Counted from the first letter of the stretch, positions 15,645-25,608 are shown. The stretch is DNA of 64,000 bases from Nocardia huaxiensis (GCF_013744875.1 NZ_CP059399.1:4526001-4590000), one strand, 5' to 3'. The notes: generated by a model not told the origin, from the sequence alone. A program made the numbers and translations.

Positions 15645-18600
15645 CTACGACGTGAGTTCCAGCTCCGCGTCCAGGGGGATTGCACCTTCGAGACCATGCG
15701 GCAGACGGCGGCGATTCGGCGATCCGAGGGCCGAGGCGAGATCCGAGCCGTCGTGCTCGGCCAGCAAATCCGCGGAATCCCACACGAGCAGCGTTGCGCT
15801 GACCGTGTTCTCGGCCGCCGAGTGCGCCAGATCGTAGTGCGCGCAGCCCGGCACATGCGGGTAGGTGATCCACAGGTCGTATCCGGTCATGAACAGATCC
15901 AGGTCGAATTGCACTGAGAGTCCGAGAAGTTCGCTTCGCCCGTTGTCGTCGACGCCGGCGAAGGCTTCGTCCAGGGCCAGCAGGCGCGGGGCCTGCGGAT
16001 CGGCCGAATCCAGCATCACGTGCGCGGCCGCGAACAGCGGCAGGTGCAGCGACACCGACTGCTCACCACCGGACAGGGCGCTGTGCCGGGCGACCGTGAG
16101 CCGGTCCTCCGTGCCGTCGGCGGTGATGATGGTGAACGAGAATACGCGCCACGCACGGTAATCCAGGGTGGTTGCCAGGATCTCCGGGAAGGAGCGTTCC
16201 GGATGCGCGGCGCGGGCCGCGCGGATCTCCGCGGCGAAATGCGCGCGAATAGTGGACAAATCGTCCGCGCTGAGTTCGGTGGCGCCGCGATCGAGCAGCT
16301 TGCACACCGCGCGCGCCGGTTCGGGGAGCGTGTCGGCGAGCACCCAGTGCACGCCGATGGTGTTGCCCGAGGACATGTGCCGCTGCTTCATCTCGTGACC
16401 CATGCGGGAGATGAGTTCGCGTGCGTCGCAGGTGCGTTCGTAGATCTGCTGGGCGAGGCCGGTGAGCAGCGCGTCCTCCAGGATGCGGCGCTCGGAATCG
16501 GTGAGCAGCAGTTCCTGATCCCGGCGCGCGGCCGCGATGCGTTCGGCGAAATCGGCCACGGCGGACAAACCGTGCTCGTCGTGCACCTGCACCACGGTGA
16601 GTCCGTCGGCCGCGTCCCAGTGCAGCCGGTAATCCTGCCGCGAAGCCGCCAGTGCCGCATCGAACTCCTGCAAAGCGGTGGTGACAGCGGTCCGCGTCGA
16701 CTTGCGCGCCGCCTCACCCGCCCGCACCGAAGCCGTTGCGGCGGCCAGATTCTCGAACAGCGTCGCCACCTCGTCGGGCAGCACCTTCAACTCCTGCTCC
16801 GGATCGGAGTTCTCGATCCGATACAGCAGCTGCTCCGGCGTGGACCACGCCGCATCGCTGCTCGGCCACCGGCTGTCCACGGGCGCGCCGAGCAGGCTCA
16901 GCAGATCCGCCCGCGCATAAGGCGCCAAATGCCGCACATCAGCCAGCAATTCGGTCAAAGCGGTCCCCAAGGCCGCATGCGCCGCCCGATGCGCCCCCTC
17001 TGCCGCACCGACGCCCTCGATAGCCTCGTGCGCCGCCTTCCGCGCCGCCTTCTGCTCGGCCCGCGCCGCATCGATCTTCTCCCGAGCGGTCTCCAACTCC
17101 CGATCGATATCGGCGGCCCCCGCCCCGAGCGCCTCCCGCAAGGTCTCCAGCTTCCGCAGCTGCTCCTCATACCCCGCCTTGGCCGCTTCCGCTTCCTCCG
17201 CAAAGGCTTCCGCGAGATCCCGCGCCTCCAGGAGCCGATCACTCGCCTCCCGAGCCCGCTCGTTCTCCCGCAGGTGATCTCCGCGCAATCGCAACAGCGC
17301 GGTCCCGGCATTCTCGAAATGCCGTACAGCGGCAGCCAGCGCATCCAGCTCGGCAGGATCCCTGGGCGCGCGATGATCCGCGGCGATAGCCCGAACCTTC
17401 TTGTCCGCGGCCGTATATTCCGCCACGGCCTGATCGAGATCCCGCTCCGCCTGCGCCGCGGCCTCCGACCGCGACCGCAACATGCCCGCCGCCTCGGACA
17501 CCGCCCGCAGCGCCGCAGTCACGGCGGTGGTCCGCGGAAGCGCCTTGGCCGCAGCCGAAATCCGCGCCAGCTCCTCGGTCGCCGCCTGCTCCTCGGCCCG
17601 CGCATCCCCGGCAGCGGCCTCCGCCGCCTCGATCGCGGCCGCCAGCTCGGCCAGCCGCAACTCACGCCGCCGCGCCCGCGCGGTAGTGCCGATGAACTCC
17701 GCATCAGCCTTGACATGCCGACCGACCTGCACACCCTGCCGGTAACGCCCATCGGTCGCGACAGCGATTCCGGCTGCGGCCTCGAGCGCGGAAAGCGGCT
17801 GCACAGCAGCCATGTCCGGCGCCGTGGCGGTGGAGCCGCTCGTGCCACTGTCTGAAATTGCTGTGTGTGACTGCGATTTCTTCGCCTGGCGAGCGGAACC
17901 GCCCGGAGCGGTGGTGATGTCGTGCAGCGCGATGGACGAGAGGACGTCGGCGACAACCTGCCGGGGAACGGTCAGCGCGTCGGAATCGTCCTCCACGACA
18001 AGTACGTCGGCCAGAGTGGGACCGGTCGGGCGTTCCTTCGCGGGCAGCGGCACCAGGAACTGATCCGAGACATGGTCGGGCAGTTCATCCGTGGCGCACA
18101 CCCAGGCGTCGAGGAGGTTCGCTGCCTGCAGTGCGGCTTCGATGCCTGCGGCGGCCTCGGGCGTCACATTGTCGGCGAATCGGACCAAACGCCAGAGCGG
18201 CGCGCCGGGCAGGTCGGCGCGCGCATCCTTGCGGGCCGCGAAAGCGGGTGGCGCGTCGTCCCGTTCGGCCGCGACCTGTTTCTGCTCGGCGCGCAGTTCG
18301 GCGGCCCGGTCAAGGGCGGCAGCCGTGCGGCTGCGCGCCTCCTGGCGGCGGGTGCGGATCTCCTCGGTGAGCGGCTCTGTCCGCTCCGCCAACACCTCGG
18401 CGGGGGTGGCGGTGACTCCAGCCGAGCCGGCACCGGATGCGCCGGGATCGCCTGCCTGCATCGCGGCCCGGGAATCGTTCTCGGTGGGCGCGCCTGCACC
18501 TGAGACGGTGTCGGTTGCTGCGGCGGAGCGCTTGCCGCCCTTGGTCTTCGCCATCGCGGCATGGGCGGTTGGGGCCGTGCTGTGCTCGGTACCGGCGGTG

Positions 18601-20144
18601 GCCAGAGCATTGTCGAGGGCTTCGAACAGGCCGTCGCGGATGGGGGTGTAGACGTCGCGGTGGGTCTCCCACCAGTCGCGCAGGGAGGCGGCGGTTTCGG
18701 AGCGGGCGAGGGTGACTTTCGCTTCGGCCTGGGCGAGTTCGGCGGCGGCGGCTTCGCGGAGTTCGGTGGCGCGCTGGGTGGCTCGTTCGGCGCGGGTGCG
18801 TTCGGTGACGGCGGCGTCGACGAGGGTGAGGGCGCGGCGGACGGCGCGCACGTCGGCGTCGCGTTCCTCGGCGTGCGAGCGGACGGTGGTGGTGAGCTGG
18901 TCGGCGCGGGCCTGTTCGGGCAGGGCGGACCAGTTGATGCCGGCTTCCTCGGCGGCGGAACGCAGTTCGTCTTCGCCGCGGGCCAGGGCGGAGGCGGCGT
19001 GGGTGATGGTGGCCTGGGCGCGTTCGGATTCCTCGGCGCGCTGGTCCACGGTTTGACCGGCCTTGGTGGCTTTGTCGCGGTGCACGGCGGCGGAGGCTTC
19101 CAGGCGTTTCACCGCGTCGGCGAGGTCGTCGAGCTGCTGTTTGCCTTCGTAGGCGCTGGAACGCTGGAGGGTTTCGCGATCGGAGAGAGCCTGCTCGTAG
19201 GCGCGGTCGGCGTCCTCGGCGCGGGTCTCGGCGGCCGAGCGTTCGGTGTCGCGGCGCTTGCGCAGCGCGGCGGCCGCATGCAGGGCGGTGCCGGCGTGGG
19301 TGACCGCGTCGAGCCGGGTGCGGACCTGGTCGACATCGGTCTTTGCTTGCACCGCAAGGTATTTGCGATAGACGCCGACGAAGGCGCGGGTGGCGGTGTC
19401 GGCCTGCACCAGGCCCTCGAGGGTGCGGCCGACCTCCTCCATATCGCTGAAGGAGCGGGCGGCGTCGAGGATCAGCTGTTCATCGAGGGGCCGCAGACCG
19501 TCGGTGAGCGCCTGCGAAAGTCCGCGCGGGTCCAGGTTTTTCGCCAGCTGCGGGCGGCGCAGCGTGAGGATCAGGTTGATGAGCTGGTCGTAGCGCTGCT
19601 GTCCGAGCCCGAACATGCGCGCGTCGATGGCATTGCGGTACTCCACCGGCCGGTCCACGATGGCGTCGCCGCCGATCTGCTCGGCCAGCTGCTTGCGGGT
19701 GAGCGGCCGATCGTCGGGGCCGAGCAGCGAGAAGTCCACGCCCACCCGCCCGTCGGCGACGAAATACCAGCGGGTCACCTTGTCGGAGGAGCGGGTGGCG
19801 CGCATGCCGATGCCGATGGTCACCGTCTCCGGGTCGCTCCAGCTGCCGCGCGCGAACTCCATCCACACATACGAGTAGGCCGATTCCTGCTTGCGGTACA
19901 GCAGGTTCGACTTCATGGTGCGCTCTTCACCGGCGAACGGGTTGAGCCGCCGTGGTTCGATGCGCCCGTCGAACACGAACGGGAACAGCACTTCGAGGGC
20001 CTTGGTCTTGCCGGAACCGTTGGGTCCGCGCAGCACCAGTCGCCCGTCGGCGAAGCAGAACTCCTGGTCCCGGTAGTCCCACAGGTTGATGATGCCCGCG
20101 CGGGTGGGGACGAAGCGGACTCCACCGTGAATGAGGTCTGCCAT
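15645..20144 (-). CDS. SMC/SbcC-like ATPase, TIGR02680 type (JetC-class)
   Basis: A 1499-residue SMC-like protein. Walker A GPNGSGKT is at residues 40-47, in the family-typical context LRGPNGSGKTKALEVLFPF. The conserved segment FGLGQQRYDQLINLILTLR follows at ~175-195. Long Ala/Glu/Arg coiled coils occupy ~270-1300. The head closes with LSGGEQSVSLHLPLF (ABC signature) and RLLALDEAFAGVDD (Walker B). Such proteins pair with DUF2397 and DUF2398 partners as SMC complexes that recognise foreign circular DNA in Wadjet-type systems. ATG 20144 overlaps the stop of the DUF2398 gene by one base. Two low-complexity insertions, near residues ~560-625 and ~800-840, interrupt the central region. It is the last gene of the operon. 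Confidence 0.92.
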   Translation of the reverse strand: MADLIHGGVRFVPTRAGIINLWDYRDQEFCFADGRLVLRGPNGSGKTKALEVLFPFVFDGRIEPRRLNPFAGEERTMKSNLLYRKQESAYSYVWMEFARGSWSDPETVTIGIGMRATRSSDKVTRWYFVADGRVGVDFSLLGPDDRPLTRKQLAEQIGGDAIVDRPVEYRNAIDARMFGLGQQRYDQLINLILTLRRPQLAKNLDPRGLSQALTDGLRPLDEQLILDAARSFSDMEEVGRTLEGLVQADTATRAFVGVYRKYLAVQAKTDVDQVRTRLDAVTHAGTALHAAAALRKRRDTERSAAETRAEDADRAYEQALSDRETLQRSSAYEGKQQLDDLADAVKRLEASAAVHRDKATKAGQTVDQRAEESERAQATITHAASALARGEDELRSAAEEAGINWSALPEQARADQLTTTVRSHAEERDADVRAVRRALTLVDAAVTERTRAERATQRATELREAAAAELAQAEAKVTLARSETAASLRDWWETHRDVYTPIRDGLFEALDNALATAGTEHSTAPTAHAAMAKTKGGKRSAAATDTVSGAGAPTENDSRAAMQAGDPGASGAGSAGVTATPAEVLAERTEPLTEEIRTRRQEARSRTAAALDRAAELRAEQKQVAAERDDAPPAFAARKDARADLPGAPLWRLVRFADNVTPEAAAGIEAALQAANLLDAWVCATDELPDHVSDQFLVPLPAKERPTGPTLADVLVVEDDSDALTVPRQVVADVLSSIALHDITTAPGGSARQAKKSQSHTAISDSGTSGSTATAPDMAAVQPLSALEAAAGIAVATDGRYRQGVQVGRHVKADAEFIGTTARARRRELRLAELAAAIEAAEAAAGDARAEEQAATEELARISAAAKALPRTTAVTAALRAVSEAAGMLRSRSEAAAQAERDLDQAVAEYTAADKKVRAIAADHRAPRDPAELDALAAAVRHFENAGTALLRLRGDHLRENERAREASDRLLEARDLAEAFAEEAEAAKAGYEEQLRKLETLREALGAGAADIDRELETAREKIDAARAEQKAARKAAHEAIEGVGAAEGAHRAAHAALGTALTELLADVRHLAPYARADLLSLLGAPVDSRWPSSDAAWSTPEQLLYRIENSDPEQELKVLPDEVATLFENLAAATASVRAGEAARKSTRTAVTTALQEFDAALAASRQDYRLHWDAADGLTVVQVHDEHGLSAVADFAERIAAARRDQELLLTDSERRILEDALLTGLAQQIYERTCDARELISRMGHEMKQRHMSSGNTIGVHWVLADTLPEPARAVCKLLDRGATELSADDLSTIRAHFAAEIRAARAAHPERSFPEILATTLDYRAWRVFSFTIITADGTEDRLTVARHSALSGGEQSVSLHLPLFAAAHVMLDSADPQAPRLLALDEAFAGVDDNGRSELLGLSVQFDLDLFMTGYDLWITYPHVPGCAHYDLAHSAAENTVSATLLVWDSADLLAEHDGSDLASALGSPNRRRLPHGLEGAIPLDAELELTS

Positions 20145-21553
20145 CAGTTCCCGGATCCCTTCTCCGTGGAATTCGCGTCCGAGACGCCGACTTCCGTTGC
20201 TGAGACGAACAGTTCGGTTTCCGCGCGGGTGCGGATGGTGACAATGGCCCCGCGATAGCGGGCCAGCACCGGGAGGATCAGCAGCCCGCCGTCCACCAGC
20301 TCGACCAGGCGCAGCTTCTCCAGCAGCGACACCACCTCGGCGGTCAGGCCGGGTACATCGGCCTGCCACTGTGCGGCGAAGGTATTGCCGTAGCGGCCGG
20401 TGAGCATCTGCACGGTGTCACGCACCCAGGACGATTCGACGAATGGATAGTCCGGAATCTCCGGTTCCTCCGTCTCGTCCTCGGAATCCTCGTGCGGGGC
20501 GAAGATATCCACCGGATCGGCGAGTGGCGCGAACACGGTCCCGGACGGGATGGCGCTGTCGAGCTGCTCCACGAGATCGGTGAACGGCCGCTCCGGACGC
20601 TCCCGCCGCGCCACCGGATTGTCCAGATCCATCACCAGATCGGCGATCTCACCGGCCAGCAGCAGCGCCACCTGCGCGAGCGTCCCCGTCCCCGGGAACC
20701 GCATATCGGACAAGCGTCCCGAACTGTCGATGAGCGCGACCCCTTCGGCCCGCCGCTCCCCACGCAGCCCGGTGATCAACTCGACCTCGCTGACCAGCTT
20801 CTCCTGTTGCAACAGCGCACGTTCGGCGGCCTCGAGCTCATCGGCGTAGACGACCGGCAGCTCCACCAGTGCGCGGCGCACCTTGCGCGCCGCCAATGCC
20901 TGTGCGGGGGAGCGGGTATCGGCCCCACCGGCCTCCTCACCGAGCAACCCGGTGACGCTGTGCAGATGCTGTAGCGCCCGCGGCGGCCGGAACAGCGCGA
21001 ACACCACCGACCTGTCGATGTCGTAGAGCGCCTCGCCCGCCTCCGGATCGCTGGCCCACCCACCGGCATCACCATCGGCGAGGGTCACCGCCCCGCGCGC
21101 CGCCAGCCAGCCGATGGCGTCCACGAACGCATCCCGATCCCCGGCCCGATCCGGCGCCAGCTCCAGCCCGTCCACCCGCTCGGTGTACGCGGCCACCTGA
21201 TCGGCCAACTCCGACAAGGTGATCTGATCCCCGGCCCGCCCCAGCGCGGCCAGCGCCAAGGCCAGATACGCGTACCGCCGCCGATCGAACACCCGATCCC
21301 CGACGGTCCGCGCGGGCCGCCCCGAATCCAGCTGATCGAGCACCGGGAACAGTCGCGCGGTCGTCTCGGTGACCTCCAGCCGATACCCGAACAGCTCGGC
21401 CAGGTCCTCGCGCAACTCCGTCGCCCACCGCCGAATCAACGGCAGCGCAATACGATCCGGATACGTGCGCGTGATGAGGTGGTTGGCCAGGACGACACGC
21501 GCCGCGCGCTGATAACTGTCGAGCGCCAGCGAATCGATGGACCGCGCGTGCAT
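20144..21553 (-). CDS. DUF2398 protein (TIGR02678 type, JetB-class partner)
   Basis: A 469-residue protein with the family's features: early ALDSYQRAARVVLANHLITRTYP, RRWATELREDLAELFGYRLEVT, RPARTVGDRVFDRRRYAYLALALAAL, and a C-terminal winged-helix-like end. An acidic stretch (EDSEDETEEPEIPD, ~385-400) sits before the C-terminal domain. In the related SMC systems this subunit belongs to the kleisin/KITE module that bridges the ATPase heads. Start ATG 21553 overlaps the stop of the upstream DUF2397 gene by one base (TGATG), and the same arrangement links it to the TIGR02680 gene, so all three are translationally coupled. Family assignment is by recognisable conserved segments; partner role is inferred from the known four-gene neighbourhood. 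Confidence 0.88.
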   Translation of the reverse strand: MHARSIDSLALDSYQRAARVVLANHLITRTYPDRIALPLIRRWATELREDLAELFGYRLEVTETTARLFPVLDQLDSGRPARTVGDRVFDRRRYAYLALALAALGRAGDQITLSELADQVAAYTERVDGLELAPDRAGDRDAFVDAIGWLAARGAVTLADGDAGGWASDPEAGEALYDIDRSVVFALFRPPRALQHLHSVTGLLGEEAGGADTRSPAQALAARKVRRALVELPVVYADELEAAERALLQQEKLVSEVELITGLRGERRAEGVALIDSSGRLSDMRFPGTGTLAQVALLLAGEIADLVMDLDNPVARRERPERPFTDLVEQLDSAIPSGTVFAPLADPVDIFAPHEDSEDETEEPEIPDYPFVESSWVRDTVQMLTGRYGNTFAAQWQADVPGLTAEVVSLLEKLRLVELVDGGLLILPVLARYRGAIVTIRTRAETELFVSATEVGVSDANSTEKGSGN

Positions 21554-23193
21554 CAGCCCACCCCCGCCGCGTCGCCGATGGCCGAATCGCCGGGCGGTGC
21601 CGTAGTGGCCGCCTTCGGTCGTCCCGCGCTCGCTGCTTTCGCCGCGCTCGAACCCCTGCGCGCGGAAGTGTTCTCGCGCACGGTGAGCTTGCGGCCATTG
21701 AGGTGCAGCAGGCCCCGCGCGGTGCGGATGACCGTGGAGCCCTCGCATTCGGAGACGGTGAGGGTGACGCCATTGTCGGTGCCCGACGTGCCGGGGACCC
21801 GTCCGCTGACGGGCACCCAGGCGGTGGAGGCGGCGTCGATGAGCTTGAGCAGCACCTCGGTCTCGCCCTCGTTGAGGACGCGGTCGTAGACATCGTCGGC
21901 GGCAAGGGATCTGGCCGCCTCAGCGCGGGCGCGCTGCACATCCAGCTGGGCTTGGCGCAGGCGGCGGATACCGGCGTCATTGCGCTGCAATCGGGCGGGC
22001 GCGCCCGGTGTGGGTGGTCGCCCGGTTTCGGCGAGGGTGCGCGCGATCTCCAAAGGCGGTGCGTCCCACCAGGATCGAATCGCCGGGATCACATCGGCGT
22101 CCGGATGCTGCATGGCCAGGTGTCGCGGCCGCCCCAGCCCGAACACCGCGTCGTAGAGCGCGTGCGCGGCATCCGCCGTGGGAGCCGCCGTGAACCAGCC
22201 CGCCAGATGCCGCAGCGCGGATTCCCGGCTCACCCCGCCCTTGCGGGTCTCGGTGACGCGCCGCAGCAGCGACAGCACGGCGGCGATGGCGCTCATGGTC
22301 GCCTCGCGCAGCCGCTCGCATTCGGTGAGCCCGGTGTCCCCGTCGGCCACGAACCAGGCCCGCAACCCCTGCCAGCGGGCCCGCCAATCGGCTTCCCGCT
22401 CGGCATGATTCAGCAGCACCCGCTCGTCGACGCGGGCCGCCCGGTCGATGAGGTCGTCGACGCCGGTGTCCTCCACCTCGAGAATCGCGGTGGCCAGGCG
22501 CGGCGCGAACCGCGCCAGATCCATCGAGAACTCGCGCATATGCGCCAGCAGCGCATCCTTGTGCGCCAGAAACGCTTCCGGCGTCGCCTCGGTGGTCCGC
22601 ACCAGATCACCGAGTGTCAGATAGAAGTGCGCGGCCCGTTCCGCCAGATCCGACAGGGCGCGATCGAGGCGGTTGAGCACGCGATACACGCGCGGCGCAT
22701 CCCCGGTCCGATTGGCCTCGGCGAGCGTGTGCAGATCCGCCAGCAGCTCCGGCAGCACGAGCCGCGACAGCGCGGCCTCGTCCAGCCGTGCCTCCAGCAC
22801 ATCCGACACCGCCCGATACGCCTGATACCCCGCCTGCGAGAACTGGTACACGAAATGCCGATTCCGATACTCGGCCAGCGTCGCCGCCCGCGTCCCGTCA
22901 TAACTGCGCTCGAGCACCCCCCACTGATGCAACTGCTCCAACAGCGGTCCCACCTCGGTAGGCGTCAACCCCGGCGCCCCCGGGCAACGATTGAGCGTCT
23001 CCACCACGTCAGAGGCGTGCAGCAACACCACATAGGCGGCCCGCGCCGTATCGAAAGCCCGCAACACCCACAGGTAATCCCCCCGTTTCTCGGCCGTGGC
23101 GAACGAGAACAGCCGCAGCCGATCGGCATGCGGGATCTCCTCGGCACCGCCCCCGTCGGGGTCGGGCAGCAATCCGTCAGCGGACTCGGTCAC
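21553..23193 (-). CDS. DUF2397 protein (TIGR02677 type, JetA-class partner)
   Basis: A 546-residue protein, first gene of the operon. Typical segments include LRLFSFATAEKRGDYLWVLRAF, FVYQFSQAGYQAYRAV and a mostly helical body ending in a basic Ala/Lys-rich tail. In the DUF2397-DUF2398-TIGR02680 class it is the counterpart of JetA/MksF-like kleisin subunits. The start is taken as GTG 23193 because TAATCT at 23201-23206 lies 7 nt upstream, the leaderless spacing used repeatedly here, and because the 100 residues encoded further upstream look non-coding. No JetD-like nuclease gene (DUF2399/TIGR02679) is found on either side. Confidence 0.87.
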   Translation of the reverse strand: MTESADGLLPDPDGGGAEEIPHADRLRLFSFATAEKRGDYLWVLRAFDTARAAYVVLLHASDVVETLNRCPGAPGLTPTEVGPLLEQLHQWGVLERSYDGTRAATLAEYRNRHFVYQFSQAGYQAYRAVSDVLEARLDEAALSRLVLPELLADLHTLAEANRTGDAPRVYRVLNRLDRALSDLAERAAHFYLTLGDLVRTTEATPEAFLAHKDALLAHMREFSMDLARFAPRLATAILEVEDTGVDDLIDRAARVDERVLLNHAEREADWRARWQGLRAWFVADGDTGLTECERLREATMSAIAAVLSLLRRVTETRKGGVSRESALRHLAGWFTAAPTADAAHALYDAVFGLGRPRHLAMQHPDADVIPAIRSWWDAPPLEIARTLAETGRPPTPGAPARLQRNDAGIRRLRQAQLDVQRARAEAARSLAADDVYDRVLNEGETEVLLKLIDAASTAWVPVSGRVPGTSGTDNGVTLTVSECEGSTVIRTARGLLHLNGRKLTVRENTSARRGSSAAKAASAGRPKAATTAPPGDSAIGDAAGVG

Positions 23194-23425
23194 CGGGGAG
23201 AGATTAGTACTGCCTCCCGACCGGTTCGGAATTGCGCCGGGTGTCGGCGCGCCAGACCCGGAACATTCACGCGATTCCGGCATGAATCCTGGTCGGCTGT
23301 GGCCCACGGCACCACCTCGCGTGGGCAGCGCGGCCGCGGCTGTCCTCGCCGCCCCGGCGATCACTGCGATTGTGGCGTGATCGAGCGGTAGGTCGTTGCC
23401 CAGCAAACTCGTTGCGAGAGTCGAT
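23194..23425 (-). promoter_or_regulatory. Promoter region of the Jet-like operon, -10 box at 23201-23206
   Basis: TAATCT (minus strand, 23201-23206) is 7 nt before the GTG of the DUF2397 gene. The rest of this 232-nt spacer holds no gene that I can support. Confidence 0.5.
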
Positions 23426-24199
23426 TCAATGGAGCTGTGCCGAATCGGCCGCCGCGGCGGCGCGTTCCACGGTGAGCAGGCTCTCCGTGTGGTGCTCGGC
23501 ATGGTAGGCCCGCGCGCCGCCGTTGAGGCCGAACAGGCGCTTGGACCAGAGCAGCCAGAGGATGGCGGCCAGGTTCACCACGAGGGCGCCCACGCGCAGG
23601 ACGGTGATCTTCTCGGTGAGTTCGTAGATCTCCAAGGGCAGGAAGATGCTGGTGGCGATGACCGCGAAGTATTCGCCCCAGCGTTTCACCAGCCAGAGGC
23701 CGGTCGCCTCGATGATCTGGATTGCGGCGTAGGCGAACAGGGCTGCGGCGACCCAGGCCAGGGTGGTGGGGGAGAAGCTGAAGGCCTTGTCGATCCATTG
23801 GATGATCTTGGAATGGTCTGGGTTCCAGCCTATTTGGTCGGCGAGCTGTTTGATGAGCGGGAACTCTTCCTCCCACTTGCCTTTCCAGCGGTCCTGGGAG
23901 CCGCGCAGTTTCAGGACGCCGAAGGCGAGCAGGATCAGGACCAGGGCGCGGAGCAGGCGTTCGGCGGCGAGCAGGCGCATGATGAAGCGGTCGCGGAGCA
24001 GGCGGCCGCGAGGGACTTCGGGGGCATTGTCGGCGGGGCCGTGGCCGCGGGGTGCGCCGAGGACGAAGTCGCCGCAGCGCAGGCAGCGCCAGGTGTCGCC
24101 GGCGGGTGTGGTGACGTGCAGGCGGGCGGCCAGCTCCGGTTCGTCCGGGGCGTAGGTCTCGTGGCCGCTCGCAGCACATTTCCACAGACTGAAGTCCAT
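23426..24199 (-). CDS. DUF2127-like integral membrane protein
   Basis: A 257-residue protein. Residues 1-55 are soluble with a CxxC pair (WRCLRCGDFVLG), a possible half zinc ribbon. Hydrophobic helices follow at ~80-95 (LLRALVLILLAFGVLKL), ~145-165, ~178-195 and ~205-222, with the ATGLWLVKRWGEYFAVIATSI segment characteristic of DUF2127 proteins. Function is unknown for the family. TACTCT at 24207-24212 on the minus strand, 7 nt before the ATG, indicates a leaderless start. It precedes the Jet-like operon on the same strand but is separated from it by 232 nt, so membership is not supported. Confidence 0.8.
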   Translation of the reverse strand: MDFSLWKCAASGHETYAPDEPELAARLHVTTPAGDTWRCLRCGDFVLGAPRGHGPADNAPEVPRGRLLRDRFIMRLLAAERLLRALVLILLAFGVLKLRGSQDRWKGKWEEEFPLIKQLADQIGWNPDHSKIIQWIDKAFSFSPTTLAWVAAALFAYAAIQIIEATGLWLVKRWGEYFAVIATSIFLPLEIYELTEKITVLRVGALVVNLAAILWLLWSKRLFGLNGGARAYHAEHHTESLLTVERAAAAADSAQLH

Positions 24200-24206
24200 G
24201 AACCGG

Positions 24207-24212
24207 AGAGTA
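24207..24212 (-). promoter_or_regulatory. -10 box (TACTCT) for leaderless DUF2127 gene
   Basis: TANNNT hexamer 7 nt before the ATG at 24199. Confidence 0.5.
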
Positions 24213-24224
24213 GCTGGCGGGACG

Positions 24225-25457
24225 CTATCCGGCGGCGAGGGCGCGCAGCTGGTCGAGATAGCTGCGCGTGCGGGGGTCGCCGGGGAAGCGTTCGATCATT
24301 TCGCGGGCCGTCTCGCCGGCGATCCACATGAGCGAGGGCAGCGAGCGGCGTTTGCCGGCAAACGCGCGCAGGCCCTCGTCGAGGGCGAGTTCCAGATTGC
24401 GTTCGCGGACCGCGACCACCGCGAGAGTGAGGTGCGCTTCGGAGACGCGCATAGGTTTGCGAATGGAGCCGTCCGGTCGGGTTGCGCTCAGGATTACTTG
24501 GCGCGCATAGTTTTCCGCTTCACGATCATCTCCGGCAACCCTGCAGCAGTCCATGGCGTAGAAGTCGAACTTCTGCGGATCGACCACGAAATGATTGTCC
24601 ACATTGGCCGGATGGTCCAATTTGTCCAAGATCGAACGGCCTTGGGAGAGTGCCTTTTCCACTTCGCGGCGATCACCCAGGCGTGCCCACGCCTTGGCTC
24701 GTTGCGCGGCCAACTGGACGCCCACGCCCAGATTGCCGGTGCTGGCGTATGCCCCCTCGGCGGCCTCTATGGCCCCGCGGTAGTTGGCCTGTGTGAGAGC
24801 GAACCAAGCGGCCATTTCGGCACCCCAGCCGATGATTTCGGCATGTTCGGCCTCCTGGCCCAGCGACAGTGCCGCCCGGCGGGTCGCCTCGGCCGCCGTG
24901 CGCCAGCCCAGGTCGTAATCAACGCAACCGACCAGTAGGGCAACCCAACCCGCAAGGACCAGTACCTCTCGGTGCTGCGCCAGCGTAAGTCGGCCGTCCA
25001 GTAGGGAAGTGATGCGCCGCAACCACGCGGTGCCCTCGGCATGCAATTCGTGCGGGTCACAGCACGGATACTCCGAGCACAACCGATCCGCGGTGATGCG
25101 AATGGCGTCGAGCGTCGCCGAGGACACATCGGACATCCGCAAGCGGCCGATGAATTCGAGCGTGTCCATCCCTGTGGCCGAGAGCAACTCGTCGTCCCGA
25201 TTGGGCCTGGCCTTGGGAAAGAAGGCCGCGGTCACGGTGTCGAAGGCCGCCGCGATGATCGGCGCGTAGAAATCGTCGGGGCGCGATTCGCCCGATTCCC
25301 AACGGCGCCAGTTGCGTAGCAGCGTGCTGTCCGTCGGCAGATTGTGGCTGGATTTCCCCCGCATGGCGCGTACCGCGTCGGCTTGTGACCACCCCCGAGC
25401 GTCGCGTTCGGAGCGCATTCGGACAGCCCAGACGGGTCGATCGTCACTACCGGACAC
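24225..25457 (-). CDS. XRE-type regulator with C-terminal TPR-like helices
   Basis: A 410-residue protein. The N-terminus carries a Cro/C1-like HTH: VRMRSERDARGWSQADAVRAMRG followed by STLLRNWRRWESGE, a pattern seen in many actinobacterial regulators. The rest (~130-410) is helical with Ala-rich TPR-like repeats (EHAEIIGWGAEMAAWFALTQ, GLGDRREVEKAL-type segments), suggesting ligand- or protein-dependent control. GTG 25457 is preferred to the upstream ATG at 25592 because the HTH begins right after it and GATACT sits 7 nt upstream, similar to the other leaderless genes. It is divergent from the small resolvase-like gene at 25609 and may control it. Confidence 0.82.
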   Translation of the reverse strand: MSGSDDRPVWAVRMRSERDARGWSQADAVRAMRGKSSHNLPTDSTLLRNWRRWESGESRPDDFYAPIIAAAFDTVTAAFFPKARPNRDDELLSATGMDTLEFIGRLRMSDVSSATLDAIRITADRLCSEYPCCDPHELHAEGTAWLRRITSLLDGRLTLAQHREVLVLAGWVALLVGCVDYDLGWRTAAEATRRAALSLGQEAEHAEIIGWGAEMAAWFALTQANYRGAIEAAEGAYASTGNLGVGVQLAAQRAKAWARLGDRREVEKALSQGRSILDKLDHPANVDNHFVVDPQKFDFYAMDCCRVAGDDREAENYARQVILSATRPDGSIRKPMRVSEAHLTLAVVAVRERNLELALDEGLRAFAGKRRSLPSLMWIAGETAREMIERFPGDPRTRSYLDQLRALAAG

Positions 25458-25608
25458 GCTCTGTAGTATCTCACCAGTTAACGCCGGATGGACCCGGATA
25501 GGGCACGCGGATGTCAGTGGGTTGACATCTGCAATTGCATCTTCGATTTCGTCAAGCTTGAGATGGGCACACTTCAGAACAGCGATCCCCAATCCAACGG
25601 AGGTTCGG

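Noticed and set aside
16020..20258. Long plus-strand frames (16020-17855 and 18561-20258)
   Set aside because: Both are antisense to the TIGR02680 SMC gene and have shadow-type composition.
21703..23391. A 562-codon plus-strand frame
   Set aside because: Antisense to the DUF2397 gene with no recognisable domain.
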